NCBI RefSeq assembly: GCF_029931775.1 | Contig: NC_079325.1 | Coordinates: forward strand, 52,374,286-52,438,285 | DNA: 64,000 nucleotides | Direction of reading: 5' to 3' | DNA from: Euleptes europaea | Taxonomy: Eukaryota > Chordata > Lepidosauria > Squamata > Sphaerodactylidae | In this document: positions 61,470 through 64,000 of the stretch, in pieces | Numbering within the stretch: position 1 is the stretch's first letter | Layout: every line of letters starts with the position of its first letter | The notes under the pieces: generated by a model | Databases searched by the model: none | What the model saw: the letters and a program-made list of their open reading frames with translations, nothing else | Told to the model about the DNA's origin: nothing | Translations under genes and position numbers: made by a program

Positions 61470-61690
61470 TGAGTCACACGAGCACATGAACCTGCCTTCT
61501 ACTGAACCAGACCCCCTTTGGTCCAGCAGAGTCAGTATTATCTACTCAGACTGGCAGCAGCTCTCCAGGATCTCAGGCAGAGGTCTTTCACATTACCTAC
61601 CTGTCTATTCCCTTTGAAGATGCCGGGGATTGAACCTGGGACCTTCTGCATGTCAAGCAGTTGCTCTACCACTGCACCACAGCCCCTTCC
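61470..61690 (-). mobile_element. SINE family D, minus strand
   Basis: gagcacatgaacctgccttc to gctctaccactgcaccacag. Confidence 0.8.
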
Positions 61691-61984
61691 CTAACAGTCC
61701 TTTATACTAACTTCAGTTTTGTCAGAGATGGGAGTCAGCGAGATCAAGGTGTGGGCAGAGTCACAATGATTGCTGGATTGTGTACCTAGGCAGAAGACTC
61801 CAGTCCCATGCCAGAAGAGGGAATGAATTGGACAGAAAGTTGGGTAGGAATCCACAACTGGCAGTGCTTGAATTTTGAGTGTGCTTTGCTCCATCGGTTG
61901 CCTTTTTCTCTGCATTTTTTCCCTCTGCCATGCCTTCCATGTTTGTTTTGTTTTAAGAGTGGGCATTGTTATTGGACATTGCCC

Positions 61985-62200
61985 TGCCCTGGATGGCCCA
62001 GGATAACCTAATCTCGTCGCATCTCAGAAGCTAAGGAGGGTGAGCCCTGGTTAGTACTTGGATGGGAGACCACCAAGGAATGCCAGGGTTGTTGTGCAGA
62101 GGAAGTCAATGGCAAACCACCTCTGCTCCTCTTTTGCCTTGAAAACTCTACTGGGTTGCCATAAGTCAGCTGTGACTTGATGGCACTTTACATTCACATT
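61985..62200 (+). mobile_element. 5S rRNA-headed SINE with RTE-type tail
   Basis: The best-kept 5S region in the window includes cctggttagtacttggatgg, then gagaccaccaaggaatgcc. The tail ccataagtcagctgtgactt, then gatggcactttac, closes it. Confidence 0.88.
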
Positions 62201-62487
62201 GGGCAGTAGCCTAATCTATCTCTGTAATCTGCTAGTTCCTCAGAATTCTCAGTTTTAAAAAAAGTCTCTAGTCCTTTTGATTGTGAAAATGAGGGAGAAT
62301 TCCCTAATTGTCTTTCCACCGGAGAAGGAGGCCCTTCAGGTCTCTGTGCATGAAACCATTAGGGCCAGATTTCTGGCCAAGTAAGTGCTTGGAGTGGCTC
62401 AGTGAGGAGGATGCCATTCCACTACAGGGGCTCAGTTTGCTCCCAGGCACACCACGGTAGGGGAGGTGACAGGCATCCTGGGGCCGC

Positions 62488-62869
62488 TGTCAGGATCAGG
62501 CGTCTGTCCCTAGCATCCCATAAGCAAACTCATCCAGACAGGTAGATCTGAAGCAGTAAGACTTTATGGGGAGCAAAAGGCAGATTTAAGAGCTGACTGC
62601 CCACGGGCAATTGAGGCTGGTAATGTTGAAACATAGGCAGGTTACATGTTTAAAAGCACTACAGGCTGTGAAGGTAAACATGGCTAAACAACCTCAAGAT
62701 AAGCGATTCCCAGGAAGGAAAACTAAACATTAGCGCAGCTGTGGAAAACAGGACGAGCGAAACTGTACACAGAGTTTTCAGGCATGAGAACCAAGGACTT
62801 GACATGAGTAGGCCAGTTTCTGGCTACACGTCAAGAGCCTTTACTCCTGCTAACAGCAAAGGCCTGACA
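62488..62869 (-). repeat. 3' LTR of a chromovirus
   Basis: 382 bp, tgtcagg...cctgaca ends. A purine-rich tract adjoins it on the internal side. Confidence 0.75.
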
Positions 62870-64000
62870 TTCTGCTCCCCCTAAGGCCCCCCTCCCTCCC
62901 AGCAATCGGGCGAGGTTTCTGGGGGTAAGCATCGTGAAACTGGTGAACCAGACGGGGGGGGCAGTCACATGGTGTTCAGCCACCCACTCATCATGACCAG
63001 GACCCAAGTGCTTCCAGCGAACCAGATAGTAGAGCACCTTGCCGCGGATCCGGGAATCTAGGATCTTAGAAACTTCGAGATGTATCTCCCACCCTCCCAC
63101 ACACACACCACCAACACTGGGTGCTCGGGAGCAGGACCGGGGTGCCATTCTGGTGCGGGCACATATTTCTTTAGCAAACTGACATGAAACACTGGATGGA
63201 TGCCCCTCAGGGACTTCGGAAGGCTGAATTCCACTGTGACTTCATTAATGAGCCATGAGACTGGGAAAGGCCCCACATACTTCTCACTGAGTTTCTTACA
63301 TGGGTGTAGGAAGCGGAGGTTTTTTGTGGACAGATATACCTTGATATTCCACCCCGGAGAATGGTGTTTGTCCGCTTGTGCTTTGTATTTGTGCTTGGCC
63401 CGCTCTAAATTCTTTTGCAACCAGGGCCAAGTGTTTTGTACTACGTTCACCCAGTCGGCCACCTCAGTGTCAGCCCCCTCCCCCGAAAGATCCACATTAC
63501 CAAAGGGTTTGAAGTCTTTACCATATATCACCTGGAACGGGCTGAAACCTGTGGACTGTTGGGAGGCATTATTATAGGCATACTCGGCAAAAGGCAAAAG
63601 ATCCACTGCTCAGGAGTAAACAACGAGTCTGTGGGATGATCCACCTTGCTCTGATACTGGGGGAGTTGAGAAAGCGCATCTGCCAACTGATTCTGCTTGC
63701 CGGGCATATGCCTTAAAACAAAACGGAACTTAGAAAAGAATTTGGCCTAACGCACCTTCTTTGCCGTGAGTTTGCGCATTCCCTTTAAAGCCTCTAAATT
63801 TTTATGGTCCGTCCACACTTCAAACGGGATGTCGACCCCCTCTAGGAAATATCTCCACACCGTGAGAGCACATTTAACTGCAGCCGCCTCCTTTTCCCAA
63901 ATGGGCCAGTTCAATTCTGACTGCGAAAACATTTTAGAAAAATACGCACAGGGTTGAAGCTGCCCCACTTCCTCCACTTGCATTAGTGCTCCCCGCATCA
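62488..64000 (-). mobile_element. Ty3/gypsy chromovirus fossil, runs off the window
   Basis: Minus-strand parts, left to right: 3' LTR; a chromodomain-bearing integrase C-terminus (IRGKVLYYLVRWKHLGPGHD, 62830-63150); the integrase core end (FAEYAYNNASQQSTGFSPF) through HPVFHVSLLKKY (63060-63606); and RNase H (YFSKMFSQSELNWPIWEKEA, 63747-64000). The remainder and the 5' LTR lie beyond 64000. It looks broken, with a small number of breaks in the visible part. Confidence 0.88.

Noticed and set aside
61985-62080. Possible 5S rRNA gene
   Set aside because: Only part of 5S is present, with many substitutions and a LINE-type tail, so it is a SINE.

Overview
The window looks like squamate reptile DNA (a lizard, possibly a gecko). 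Four host genes with vertebrate exon structure sit in a dense background of tRNA-headed SINEs, 5S rRNA-headed SINEs, CR1 and RTE/BovB-type LINEs, hAT-like MITEs and Ty3/gypsy elements. The species guess rests on repeat character only.

Layout. 1-3 kb: repeats. 3.2-3.7 kb: RMI2 (minus), a 138-residue OB-fold subunit of the BLM dissolvasome, in one uninterrupted coding block. 6.2-11.6 kb: a CpG-rich promoter and the complete five-exon TOR2A (plus; 316 residues). 12.0-49.5 kb: TTC16 (minus), 13 coding exons whose phases join without error to 629 residues of TPR protein; its long introns hold most of the mobile DNA. 53.2-60.1 kb: a CpG-rich promoter and the complete five-exon PTRH1 (plus; 227 residues), a peptidyl-tRNA hydrolase. 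60-64 kb: repeats, ending in a chromovirus cut by the window edge.

TOR2A and TTC16 are tail to tail, and TTC16 and PTRH1 are head to head. As I recall, this matches human 9q34.11, so the block is conserved. RMI2 is the odd neighbour, because in human it lies on another chromosome. The four genes do not form one pathway: torsin-2A is an ER-lumen AAA+ protein, TTC16 is a TPR scaffold with a possible ciliary-type promoter motif, PTRH1 recycles peptidyl-tRNA (probably in mitochondria), and RMI2 works in genome stability.

The most interesting non-genic signals are: a modular SINE network in which tRNA-derived and 5S rRNA-derived heads share a 3' tail with a LINE in the same window; a SINE that hosts both a gypsy element and a 5S SINE; MITEs inserted into sibling MITEs with 8-bp duplications; an inverted duplication that copied a CR1/solo-LTR junction beside an AT microsatellite; a 108-bp tandem duplication carrying a YY1-like site at the PTRH1 promoter; and two repeats with a hammerhead-like core.
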